A DNA stretch of 64,000 nucleotides. It comes from Pezicula radicicola. Taxonomy: Eukaryota > Ascomycota > Leotiomycetes > Helotiales > Dermateaceae. This document shows, one piece after another, positions 47,340-58,800 of this stretch. The position numbers were made by a program, and so were the translations under genes. The DNA lies in assembly GCA_003008705.1 (NCBI GenBank), contig PDUO01000057.1, positions 129,012-193,011 of the forward strand. Reading direction: 5' to 3'. Position 1 is the stretch's first letter. Every line of letters begins with the position of its first letter. The notes beneath the pieces are model-generated. The model did not search any database. It was not told the origin of the DNA and was given only the letters and a program-made list of their open reading frames with translations.

Positions 47340-47385
47340 ACTCGTACTGAGGGGGAATAAACGTTTATTCATCCCTAGTACGAGT
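47340..47385. repeat. 46-bp imperfect palindrome
   Basis: The arm actcgtactgagggg with gaataaacg is matched by its reverse complement across a centre at aaacgttt, with a few mismatches (gagggg versus agggat). It lies 20 bases from the left end of the inverted-repeat element at 47405. Confidence 0.8.
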
Positions 47386-47404
47386 ACACTGCCTTAAGGC
47401 CTCT

Positions 47405-47645
47405 ACAGAGATACATGGGTTAAGTATTGTACCCTGTAAAGTTAATGCTTAGCTTTTACCTATAATAAACCGTAAAAAAAACTTGCTGTTTTAATATTCC
47501 CACTTTTTGACCTATTATCAGAAAGGAGATGCAAGAGTAATGAATAGTTTAGTTTGTAAAAGAGGCAATCCAAAATAGGGCTTATTGTGGCTAAAAACTA
47601 GAGATTAACTTTACAGGGTACAATACTTAACCCATGTATCTCTGT
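47405..47645. mobile_element. Short non-autonomous element with 42-bp perfect terminal inverted repeats
   Basis: The left end (47405-47446, beginning acagagatacatgggttaag) is the exact reverse complement of the right end (47604-47645). The 241-bp element has no coding capacity and an AT-rich core. No clear target-site duplication is visible: a TA precedes the left end but not the right. It fits a MITE or fold-back element. Perfect arms suggest recent origin or structural conservation. Confidence 0.8.
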
Positions 47646-48263
47646 CCAGTATCTATTCAATCATGTCCTCACTTCTAGCATCTGTGCCCTGCATGTGACA
47701 AGTTACCGTATCGTCCGTGGGTAAGATTGATTGGTCTCCATTACCAATACAACTCCCGGCCTCATTTCTGTTATCTGACTTTCTGAAAAACGGCTGCTAA
47801 GATCTTGCCAAGTTCCACGCCAAGCAAGTTTATTTGCCAGCAACAATCTCCCCCCTAAACCCCAGGGACCCGGGAAACAATCTTCTTTTCACTCGTACTA
47901 TACCTCCGTCTATTATAAGAAGCATAGACTTTACAGAGCTGTAGAGTTGTGCAAACCGAGTTCAAGTCTCAGCTCTATCGAAGAGCTTTTTCGTAGTGCA
48001 TGCATCTTTGCTTGCGGTACAATTTATTATAGTTAGTGCTGTTGTTATTGTTATTGTTATTATTATAGGAAGATAGAGGAAGTCGTTTGGATTTTTGCAG
48101 TACCTTATCATCATCTATCTACCGTAATTACCTAAGCTTACCTTGGTTGAGCCGCAACACCCCGCTTGTGATTTTGCGACAAACCAAAACAAAACAAACA
48201 ACATCACCATCATCACATAATGATCCCCCGCATTACCGCCACTATCCCTCCATTCACCAGATA
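47646..48263. other. Upstream region of the PD-(D/E)XK-like gene
   Basis: Contains a ttgttattgttattgttat simple repeat near 48040-48065. No gene is supported. Confidence 0.4.
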
Positions 48264-50031
48264 ATGGATATTATCTCCTGGCTCAGTCAGCTCCCCGATT
48301 CATCTTCGCATTCAGATACATCTGCGGATATTGTTCATCAACCTACCACTACCAGCACGACCATCACCACCGCCACCACCACCACCATCTCCACCACGAC
48401 TCCCCCCCCTCTGCCGTCATCATCGACCACTCAGCAACGCCAATTATCCTACGACTCCGGCCTCTTCTCCTCATCCTTTCCATCTGCACCACCTCCTCAA
48501 TCAAACGCGTCGCCATCGCATCGTGCGCCTTCGCGCTCACCTAAACCACGGCGTCGATTCACCACGGCGGAACAGGAGCGTGGCCGAACAAGGAAGAGGA
48601 CGTGGTCGCAGGCTAATCTGCGAGGCTCTGAACATAACAGCTTCTTGCACACCACCAGGATGGACGCAGGGAGCGATACCTTTTCCGTCAGGTCAGCACC
48701 ATCATCGCTCGCAGGCAGCGAAAGGCCCATCCTAACCCCCGTTCCTCCATCTCGTACCAAAAATCGATCGCCAAGTCCAACGCGAAAGCTGAGGTCACTT
48801 CTCGAACGCGCAAACCCATCCATCAAGCTACAGGAACCGGGCCCCGGCACCCCTGCTGCTCCAGAACGCATCTCGACCCTGCGGAAGTTACTGGCGAGGA
48901 CGACGGAGGGTCATATTCCACAGGAGTTCAAGGTATGCGAGCTATCTATCATTCTGCATGGGGGGTGAAATGAAGTACTGACAGATGTGTAGCCCAAAAT
49001 CGCCGCCGTTGCTTCCCACGAGATAGACGAGATTTCCGAGTCAGCCTGGGCTCCCACTCCACATCTCCATCCGGAGGTTCTGTCACGTCGATGGGAGGAT
49101 ATCTACAAGGTTATTCTGCTGGCTTCGAGGACGCATCAACGGGACATGGATGAAAGTGCATGGGTACGAGTTGTGCAGATGGTCTTTGAAACGGCGGGCA
49201 TACCTGTAGTGGGCGGAAGACTGGAACTTGTGAGCGTGTAAGTTTATTTCCCATTCTCGGTATCTTACATTGCATACTATTTCTGTACACACCTTGCACG
49301 CTCCATTCATCTGACGTCTGGCAGGCAAACACAGAACATCAATCCATCTTACCTCCCAACCCTTCCCAAATCCGCCGTTTCCTTCGCAAAAAAAGCTGAT
49401 ATTGCCCTTGCCTTCTCCACGACCCACGAAAAGCACATCTCAGCAATCGACACTTTCCAAACCAGAGCTCCTGAAGAGTGCCTCAGCCACCTCACCGATC
49501 CATACACCAGCACCATTCCTCTTGTCTGCGGGGTTGAGGTCAAGCGCACGTCTGGAGATGCGATAGAGGGGTTGGCTCAGTTGGGGATCTGGTCGGCTGC
49601 AGCGCTGAGGAAGCAACAAGAGCTCCTGGCTCAGTCGGATGGCCGTCGGGTTCAGTCTGGTGGAGGCTCTCGGACACAGGTGCTTCCTTATGTGGGGTGG
49701 AAGGTGGTCGGACATGATTGGCATATGCATATCTCGTGGCTGCAAGATGAAGAAGCTGGTGGTAATACAGTGAGTACTGACTCTTTTTCTGTAGTGAGTT
49801 TTTGCGATAATTCATTCATTCAACTATTTCTCTTCGCGTTGCTGTGCCTTCTGATTAAAAACACATGTTGATATGATACATCATCAGGTCACTCTCGGTC
49901 CATGGACTTCCCTGAAAGCTGGTACCGGGAGCTTTAAAGAGATGTTTCTCCTGCTTGAACAGATTCAAAATGTAATGCGTTGGCTGGAGTCGGATTACTG
50001 GGATTGGTACAAGGAGAATATCTTGGCTTAA
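48264..50031 (+). CDS. PD-(D/E)XK nuclease-like domain protein of fungi
   Basis: Four exons (48264-48932, 48993-49237, 49325-49769, 49888-50031) encode 500 residues; introns are 60, 87 and 118 nt. ATG 48264 (MDIISWLSQLPD) fits the common start of this family. The N-terminal 200 residues are Ser/Thr/Pro-rich and disordered. The C-terminal half is a PD-(D/E)XK-like fold: KKADIALAF supplies a core acidic residue and VCGVEVKRTSGD the E-x-K motif. These are followed by QLGIWSAAAL and a Trp-rich end (DYWDWYKENIL). Many fungal genomes carry this domain in families of unknown role. Nuclease activity is not established. The frame is intact. Confidence 0.75.
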
Positions 50032-53000
50032 CTTACTTAGTAATATAGTTAGTGATCAAGCCTTTATCACTCTAATGCCAACAGACACAGGACAGTACGT
50101 TGTAGCCTTTACTTGAGTTTATCATAGAAAAACTAATAGTATATAGTATAATAAAAGACCGGCTCGCGTAGAAGATACACCTCGGAAAAAGTTAATGTAT
50201 CGATCGAAGAATAAGGTCGTTGCTGTACAGGACATGATGGTTTACGACACATAACGACATAACGATATAATGACACAACAACTCAAGGGGGACGTGTTCG
50301 AGGGAGACAAAAAGCAAGGGTCCTTGAATTTCTTCATCTTCCTTTTACATTACTTTGTTCATGAACTTCGAGCCCTCTTCGGCGTCTTTACTATCCCCTT
50401 CTCCCTCCTGGTGTTGGTAGGACAGTACGAGAGTATGAGAGTGACGACAAACATGTTCAATTGACTCTGGAAGCTTGATGACTTGGGAATTGGCCTTCGG
50501 GCTTTCTCAACCATATCTACTATTCCTTGGCTGAAGACATTGTCACGTACCTAATCATCCGCGGTGCAAGGTCGAACATCTTACCACATTTGACTCAGCT
50601 TTTGGTGACTCTTAAGCTTTAGTCTACTAGCAAGATAGTTAGTATGTTTATTTGACTAATAGTTAATTTAGATCTCTGGACAATCTCTGTTGTCTGGAAC
50701 TAATCTTTACACCTATTGTCTACACCTGTTGTCGATGTAGTAGTGTTGTTTTTCGCTTCGGCGGTTTTAGGAATTTGGTTAGTAATGACTTTTCCTGTGG
50801 GGTGTCTGAAAATTTAATAGTGGGAGGGGAGAGGGGAACTTATTTTAGGCTTGGGAGTAGTTCCTTTTCAGATATTGGTATTCTAAGGGAGATGTAGGGA
50901 AAATCTAGACGTAGACAACCTGGCTTGAACTTCCTTTGTTGTAGTGCTTGGCTTGTTTAGAGCTATAGAGAAGGTAAAGGGAAGAAGATTATAAAGAGGA
51001 CGAGTTGGTTAGGTGTAGACGTAGCCCCTTAATTACTATAATAGGTCGGCCTAATATGTGTAATAAGAGTAAGAGAGGCTATAGTTAGGGCATTAGCCCT
51101 CTACTAAGTTTAATCTAATATCTTCTATACTTTCTCTAGTCTATATAGATTGTCTCTTTTTTTCTTTTTTTCTTTAGGAATTCTATAGAAGATATATTAT
51201 ACTATAGAACTCTTAATAGAATTTCCTTTTATAACCTTATAGAGGTGGCGTTATGTTAAAACTATAGTTACACTATTGGTTTAATTCTACCTTAAGAGAT
51301 TATCCCTATTTATCTCCTGTATTTCTGAACACAACAGCTTCTATTTAGCTAATATACCCCATATACATTCTAACACTACTGTCAAATAAGCTAGTTAAAC
51401 GAAAACAACTTAATTGTAGAAACCTTCATGCGCACAAAACAAGTCGATAGTAAGAAAGAAATCTAAAATATAGATCTAGCTCCTCTGTTCACCGATCTCG
51501 GTATTAATGTACAGACTTTACGCTCCTGGCCGCTGATTTATAAGAATAAATCAGCGACAAAAAAGGTTTAGATTATTGTTCTTGAGGAGTGGGTGCATGG
51601 TAAAATGGTTCGTCTTGTAAATAGTAGTTTTGCTATTAGTAAGAAAAGTGATAATAATCTTAGAGAACTTGATAAAGCTGGAGGTGATAAAGGGATTAAG
51701 AGCGAGGATGCAGAGGTTGAATATAGCGATGTGGTAGAACAGCCACTACCTCCTATGCAATTACAATTTTACTCTTCGACTCCTTTGAAATCATTTTCTA
51801 CTTAACTTCTAAAGCTCTTACTATCATCAAAACTATCTACTAGTTAATGACCATTATTCGCGCCGTCCCGCCAGGACTACGAGCAAGCGTCCCTCGACTC
51901 AGACGACAGCGGTGTTCTTAGCGATAATTCTATTATTCGTCAAGAGAGAGTAAGTTATCAACTCACCAGATAATTCATCCAACAAAACAAAATGGCCCTA
52001 CCCCTAGAAGAATATATTTTGATTCTAGCTAATTTCTTAGCCTGACAAGCAGTATATCGAACCTTGTAGCTCGTTGTAGTTATAGTTTTAAAGGTCAAAT
52101 AATAACGTAGCTAGTACCTAACAACATGACATATCCCGCGCCAATGCCCAGGTGAACCAACTCAAGTAAACCATCCTTGAGATTACGGATGCGGCTAACG
52201 ATTAGCTTATAGAATAACCTAAACCATCCTCTCTATCATGTTATGCCACAACATCATCGAATTTATTGCTTCTTGCCTATACTCATTCCGCATTGCCTCC
52301 CCTGAAGAACATAGACATAAATACAACCAGCAGTAATAACCCAGTTGACAATTGTATCTGTGAAACAAGAGAGATTATTCAACAAGGAGAAACTCCCTCT
52401 AACAACTAGTATGTTTAGAAATAAAATACACGTAGTATAGGTAGAAATTAAGTAACGACTTTCTCGAAGAGAAGTGTGTAGTACGAGGCTTGATAACGAT
52501 AATTAATAGTCATTGTGATGTAGGAGGCTGTAGGGAGACTGAGGAGGAAAACGAAGAAAAGGATTGTGATCTGTAATAGAGAAGAAGCTCTATATAAAGT
52601 GGAGTTAGGTTGGGAGGAAGATTTGATTGAGAGGTTGGAGTCTTGGAGGGAGGGATCTTTGTGATTGTGTGGTTGTTTGTAGGTGTTATGGCTTTTGACT
52701 TTGGAGGATAAGGGTGGTTGATTAGGAGGGAGTTGGAGGAGCTTGTTTAGCTTTGCTTGGATGGATGGAGTGTAGGGTTGGCTTATTTATTCCTCTCTGT
52801 TCTACTATATAATATAGCATTTTTACTTAGAATATAACTTATTTAGTAAATAGGATGAATTTAGTAACATCTCTTATTAGGGTATAACTTATTTAAAGAA
52901 TAAAAAATATTATAAAAGTCTTATATAAAATAATCTTATAATATCTAGTAAAGTTTTAATATTTTTAATTAAATTTTTATTATAATGTAGCTTTAAGGAT

Positions 53001-53055
53001 TCTAACATGGTCTTCGGGGATTTGCTCCTATCAATACGTCAGTTGATGAATTCAT
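50032..53055. other. About 3 kb gene-poor region
   Basis: No convincing gene. A small hairpin (cgctgatttat with its complement) lies near 51531-51557. The 71-codon frame at 51593-51805 has no known features. AT-rich tracts occur near 51120-51330 and 52790-53000. A GA/GT-rich patch lies at 52580-52760. It may be heavily mutated repeat DNA. Confidence 0.5.
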
Positions 53056-53466
53056 TTACCGTTGTAAATGGACTTTGCTTACCCTGATAGCCACGCGTAG
53101 TGTAGGATCTCGGAAAACGGCTACGGCTTCGTTGAGTGCTCTCTTCTGTTGCGATATACTACGCCAATCGTTCTTCAAGTCCGAGTCATCGTCGTAGGGC
53201 TCCAAGTATCCTTTATCCTTGATGACGAATAGTAATCCGGGGACCGAATTCATTTGTTCCAGCCTATAATTGTCCTCTTCAAGCTCCTCGAAAGGCGGTG
53301 GTGGATATGGAATATGCCGCTCATACCTTGGACTGTTGTAATAGCCAGTTGAGTGCCGTCTTTCCGTAGTGACCGCAGGCCCATAAGTTGATTGACAGCG
53401 AGAATCACTGGGGGTTGGCAGTGAAGATCTAGGCCTTGAGTCTAGTATACTGTGTGAGTATCGCAT
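53056..53466 (-). CDS. Hypothetical protein, probably 3' truncated
   Basis: ATG at 53466 opens a 136-codon frame. The first 60 residues are Ser/Pro/Tyr-rich and disordered; the rest is more ordered (EEDNYRLEQMNSVPGLLFVI). I do not recognise a family. A GTAAGC donor-like site lies just before the stop, near 53085, so the real gene may continue through an intron into the AT-rich DNA at 52790-53050, where nothing coding is seen. Confidence 0.4.
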   Translation of the reverse strand: MRYSHSILDSRPRSSLPTPSDSRCQSTYGPAVTTERRHSTGYYNSPRYERHIPYPPPPFEELEEDNYRLEQMNSVPGLLFVIKDKGYLEPYDDDSDLKNDWRSISQQKRALNEAVAVFRDPTLRVAIRVSKVHLQR

Positions 53467-54322
53467 CCTTGAGTATATAGCTTCAGCGTGCGCGCGCTAG
53501 AGTGTCGCTCACCTTGTCCTGCCGCGAAAGGCTAAGAATCGCCCCCGGTCATTGAATTGAGCAGTCCCTCGCATATAGCTAGGTGCCCACTAATTTTCTG
53601 AAATTTGGAATTTCTGCTGTCTTCAACATCCCTCTAACTCGATTGCCACAGGTTTATGGTGTTGCCAGTGAGGATGTGGTTGTTATCACTATTGTTCCTT
53701 TGATTGCTGAAGCCGCTGGCGTCGTTCCCACAGGATGAAGTCGTCTAGCCGTACACCCCATAACCTGCCGGGGTTGCATAGCTTGTCAGTCGAGGGATGT
53801 CCATTGGAAGCATTCGATGGCAGATTTGCGGTGTGGAGAACGATGGGGACAAAATAATATTCAAAAGTACGCGGAGCGACGAGCGAACCACGAGGTGAAA
53901 TGCATGAAAGTTGATGCCGACGAGCCAGACGGTGGACTGGACCCTATCAATTCAGCTGAGAGCTATACTTGGTTCTTTTTTTGAAGCGATCGCGCGCGGA
54001 GAAGGCTCCGGTGTACCCGAGTTCGAATTAAGGATTCCGAAATAATAATGACATGCATTTCAGCGGGCTCAGCTGGAGCGCCACAAAGTTGCACAATACG
54101 CCTATTTGGGGTGGAATACAGTAACATACACCCACAACGGTATAGGTAGACCAAGACGGGTGGTGTGCTTGGTAATCGTAGAATTAGTTCAGGCAGGAGC
54201 CACCCAATTACCGTTGTTCCCCCAAAGATTGCCCACTGCTATCAAGAAGAGACTTCTCAGAATTTTTCGCATCTGCTTCGCGGATGTTTTTAATTACTAA
54301 CTTAGCTGCCGTATGTTAAGGA
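53467..54322. other. Intergenic region, no gene seen
   Basis: Short frames without domains. Confidence 0.4.
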
Positions 54323-54820
54323 TTAAATCTTCTCACCTTGAGACCTTTCGACTCTCCCTTCTCTCACGCGGTTAATCCGTTTCCAATCAGAACGCTCCTG
54401 CAACATCCTACTGATTTGCTCCTTTCCGAGGGTCCCCTGAGCAGCCATCGTCCTGATGATTTCAAGTCTATCCTCCCTATCCTTATTCTACGTCTTCTCC
54501 GATACAGACGCATTGAGCATAGTTGCTTGTTGTCGGGCGACGTTGTTGAAGATTCTGACGTGCTTTGGCTCAATAAATCCCTGATCGCCAATAGTTCCGT
54601 TGATCATGAGAGACTGATCATACTCCATATTGTTGTCAATGATTCGAGAGCCGTCCTGGTAAGGGCTATCGTTCTCGGTTCCGAGTCCAAGTTGTTCTAG
54701 ATCTGACTCGTCGAGGGGGACTGTACTGTTCTGTAATCCACCGCGGCTCGACGTCTTTGACACGCTCTGGGGAAGTTGCAACTGGCGCCCAAAAAAAAAC
54801 AACGAGATGTCTTGCACCAA
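54323..54820 (-). pseudogene. Fragment with two-copy Asn-rich motif and in-frame TAG
   Basis: The frame is open upstream only to a TTG at 54820, so the true start is not known. Residues 59-78 (RIIDNNMEYDQSLMINGTIG) and 89-107 (RIFNNVARQQATMLNASVS) are two copies of a motif, about 30 residues apart. Both have R-I, N-N, a Q and M-x-N at matching places. TAG at 54490-54488 ends the frame, but it continues without shift for 54 codons (EDRLEIIRTMAAQGTLGKEQ) to TAA at 54323. Such Asn-rich paired motifs recall the amyloid signalling motifs of fungal STAND partners, but the match is by eye only. Confidence 0.4.
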
Positions 54821-55877
54821 GTATCAAAGGAACAACCGCTATAATTAATTAATATCATGTGCCTATGCAAATCAGCTTCGCACTATCCTAGGATCGCCGC
54901 CAAGGCATACCAAAACTGTTTCCGCTTGCAGAAACGAAAGGCCCAATCGGGCTGTGGCTTGTGTGCCACCACGAACCGGAGTGCTGGAATCATCATGCCG
55001 TGAGCTTTGACTATTGAGGTACCTGTGTCTAAACCCGAATTTAAAGCATATTATTGTGTTATTAAGATAAAGTAGTAATCCTATATATATTACAATTAAT
55101 TAATATGAGATCTTTGGTGTTGATGAGGGTTAACAGGGGGAGTGGGGGCGCCATCCACACTTGCAAACCGCCTGAAGGAGCGGGAGGGCGATTCAGCTGA
55201 AAATGGCGAAAAAAAAAAGCAATGCTCCTTATTATTTATGGTTGCGGCGCACGATTAGAGGGAGTGATCAGCGCAGTGAGTCCTATGGATCTGACTCATA
55301 CTGTGTGGGATATCTTTTTCTTCTTTTCTTCTAATAATAAAAAGAACGTATAATAGCATTACCACTGGTCAGCTTGATAACATCCCGTAGAATTCAAGAC
55401 AACGACCACAGAAAGAGTCAACGAAGTCATCTATCAAGCTGAAAGGACCATCATTAGAAGAGGTAACTCTCTGTTCGAACAAACACTTAATGGCAGATGA
55501 TATAAAAGGTCTATATCTTACACATATAACTGTGAATTAATTGGAGCGTATGCCTGTTATGTCTCCCAATTGGTCTACGAGCATTATTGTTCCCTAAATT
55601 CCTTTTGGTGCAGAGCCTGTACCCACCCGATCGGGCGATCACTGCCCCATTATGCAAAAGCTATCACTGCTCACCGCGGGGTTTCTTGATCTACAGGGAG
55701 CGGTCCGCTGCCGTCGCTAGATCATCTCTGCGCTATTAAAACTTCTGAAAATATCCTAATAACGTCTCAAATCTTTCCAACGATCATTTTCTGCTCCTAT
55801 GTAGAGAGATTCTCGAGCGTCTGTCGTAAACAGTATATTGGAATACAGTTAACATCTTTGAAATTGTTGCAATCAGA
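54821..55877. other. Intergenic region, no gene seen
   Basis: About 1 kb upstream of the ankyrin-repeat gene; no supported gene on either strand. Confidence 0.45.
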
Positions 55878-58800
55878 ATGGCACCATATTTCTTAATCCT
55901 TCTCTTCGTCCTAACATGTGTTGTAGTCGCCGATGGTGGCGACGACTTCTCCAACAACCTCTTCACTGACCTTGCGCCGTAAGCCAATCGTCCATCCTTC
56001 CCTCTTCTTCTTGTTCAACGTATCGTTCACACATATAACTCCCTCTATACTATAGTCTCCTAGCGCTCTTCGGCGAGCGCTTTGCGCAGCAGTTTATTAG
56101 CGAGGCCTTTAATTGGCTTGACCACATCGTCTTCGCTATGGCGCCCCTGGGCGTTCTAACGGCAATGGTCGGAGCTATTCGCGTTGGGGGTCCATCATGG
56201 CTAAAAGCGGTTATCGGTCGCGCGCGCGAGAACCGGGCAACACCGGAAGTAGAGCTGATGTCCTCTACTTCACATGAGGTGTGCGAGCTGTGGAACGGCC
56301 AGGCTGTCGTGCGCACTATAGGGCGGCCAAAGGTCAAGCAACTAATATACCTGGAAGGTTTGAAGGAAGATGAGTCGACATTTGGCATATTTACGCTGGA
56401 GGCTGCGGAGAGATTGAAAGCCTTGAAGCGCACAAGTATGTGTGATCTCATTTCGCTAGCAACCCAAGAAGAAGAAGCTAATGACTTGAATCTTCTTTCT
56501 ATTTGATCTAGAGTACAACGGCCCTTTTATCCGTCTTACTGCTTGGATCAAGAAGAACTGGCACGATCTAGAGTATAACGGTCCCTTTATCCGTCCTGCT
56601 GCTTGGATCAAGAAGAATGCAATGTGTTCTTCCCAAAACAAGCACGATCTAGAGTCCGGCACTAACGGCTCTTCGGACGGACAAAAGTTGTCTCAAGGGC
56701 AGAACCCTAGTAGCCAGAATCCCGACAAGGACAAGCACGATCAAGAGTCCAGCACTAACGGCTCTTCGGACGGACAAGAGGTTGAAGATAAGTCTCAAGT
56801 GCCCCAAACTCCCGACAAGTACAAGCTTGAACAGGCGGCGCCCAACATTCTTCTCAACCTGCATCATGGCAGCAAGACATGGGAACTCACTCTAGCCGCC
56901 GCCGCTGGTATCTTGTTACAAGGTGGTGTGCTCATCTTCTCGGCGTTCATAACATATACAGATCTCAACGTTAGTTTCAAGAAGAACGGGAAAACAGTTC
57001 AATCCTACGCATACCCAGTTATGGCTGTCGGTACAGTCATCTTAGTCTTTGGAATGATCTTGTGCTCGTTTATCATCGAGCAAAGCACAGCGGAGGAAAG
57101 GTGGCTTAAGGGCTCTAAGTGGGACGAATTGACAAGCTCAAAAAGTTTCACGGCCCGCATCTTGTGGCTTCAGCAAAAACAAATTGTATGTGACCAGAGT
57201 TTTGAGTCCTACGTACTCTGGGCCAAGGGAAACGTCCACGAAATCCTCACATCTCGCTGTTCACCAAAGTTCCTGAAACCTCAGCACGACAAGTCGACGA
57301 AAGATGAGCCGACGAAAGCTAAGCTGAAGAAAGCTGAGCCACTGAAAGATGAGCCACTAAAAGATGAGCCGACGAAACAGGAGGCGTCCCATCAGTCGAG
57401 GGGGCTAATCAGTTTCGAAATGCTAACAGTATTTGGGACTGGCATTAGCTTTACAGGTTTCATTCTTCAGTTTCAGGGCTTACGCTCCATGAACTGGGCA
57501 AGCTCAGTCGCGCAGCTTATCGCAACCTTGATCATGACCTTGTTTCGGGCCTGGATTAGGCGTAAGCTAATATCACAACCTGTGGTAGCTGAAGTGCTTG
57601 ATGAGCATGAGATGGATTGGCTTGCTCTCAATTTAGCTGCAGTGGATGGCGACATATCACAACTTGATCCAAACAAGGACTACTACTGGGAAATTCTCAC
57701 TGGTCCTGCTTATCCCGCACATCATGCACGTCCTGCTCAACCCGCACCTCCTGAACCAAAAATGGAAACAAACAATGCCAACGGGACAAATAAGGCACAA
57801 AAGGCGATGAAAATTAGGCAGCGGCTGGGGGAACTAACTGAGTGGAAGCAAGCATCCCAAGAGGCAATTTCAGTTGCAATTTCAGTTGAATTAGTAATGA
57901 ACACATTCTTTGCGGACACCACCGACGGTTTGGATCCGGAGTTTCTTTGGGTTCTTGATGCAAGAGTTGTCCAGGACGACCCCGACGATGTACAGAATGA
58001 TCCGACAATTAGATTCGCAGTACGTCGCGAGAACAAGGTCTGGCGCGCCAATGCGGCGGAGATAGAGGCTGCCCTTTCTCTGTGGACCTATACTATTCGA
58101 CGAGGTGGCTTGAAAAAGGAGCAGAAAAGCGAAAAACAGGAAAGCCAAAAACAGGAAAGCCAAATAGATGATGACTGGATACGAAAGGGAAGCCATGGGA
58201 TAGTAAGGCGATTTCGTCACGTGTTGGGTCCAAACACACCAGCTCTCCGAAGGGATCTGGACTGGTGGCTCGGAGAAATTATGGGACAAGACAGTGGTAA
58301 AGAGAAGGACGACAATAATTTGTTAGTAGGTGGATTCAATGGCCTAAGACCGGAAGGCCCGGGATCAGCACAAAATGAAACGCCAGCACAAGAAGAGAAG
58401 CAAGCACTAGAAGTGAAGTCGAGCACAACGCTAAAGACTTTCTTAGCCCAACACATATTTTCTGCCTTCATGTGGGCAGTTGCAAAGCAGATCCCGGAAT
58501 GGCTGCTTGCTGAGGGGACGACGCTCGACCCTAAGGATGCTTTTGACATTCGCGACCATAAGACTTGGAACTACTGCAGGCTCGAGGACACTAAATTGAC
58601 AAAACTGGGGAAAGAAGTCCAGCGAACTGGAATTGGAACACTTGATGAAGTTTTCATGATTATCATTCCGCCGCTCAGCCACACGGGAAAGCTCCATAAT
58701 GAGGCGATGGTTGACCTTATCTTGCAGAAAGCCCGAAAACATGAATTTGCGGGCCGCTGGAGAGATGCTTCAAAAGTATATATGGAGCTTCTCCAGATGG

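Noticed and set aside
47930..47998. tRNA-like string with a gttcaagtctc T-arm-like segment
   Set aside because: No acceptor-stem pairing and no proper A box or anticodon arm could be drawn.
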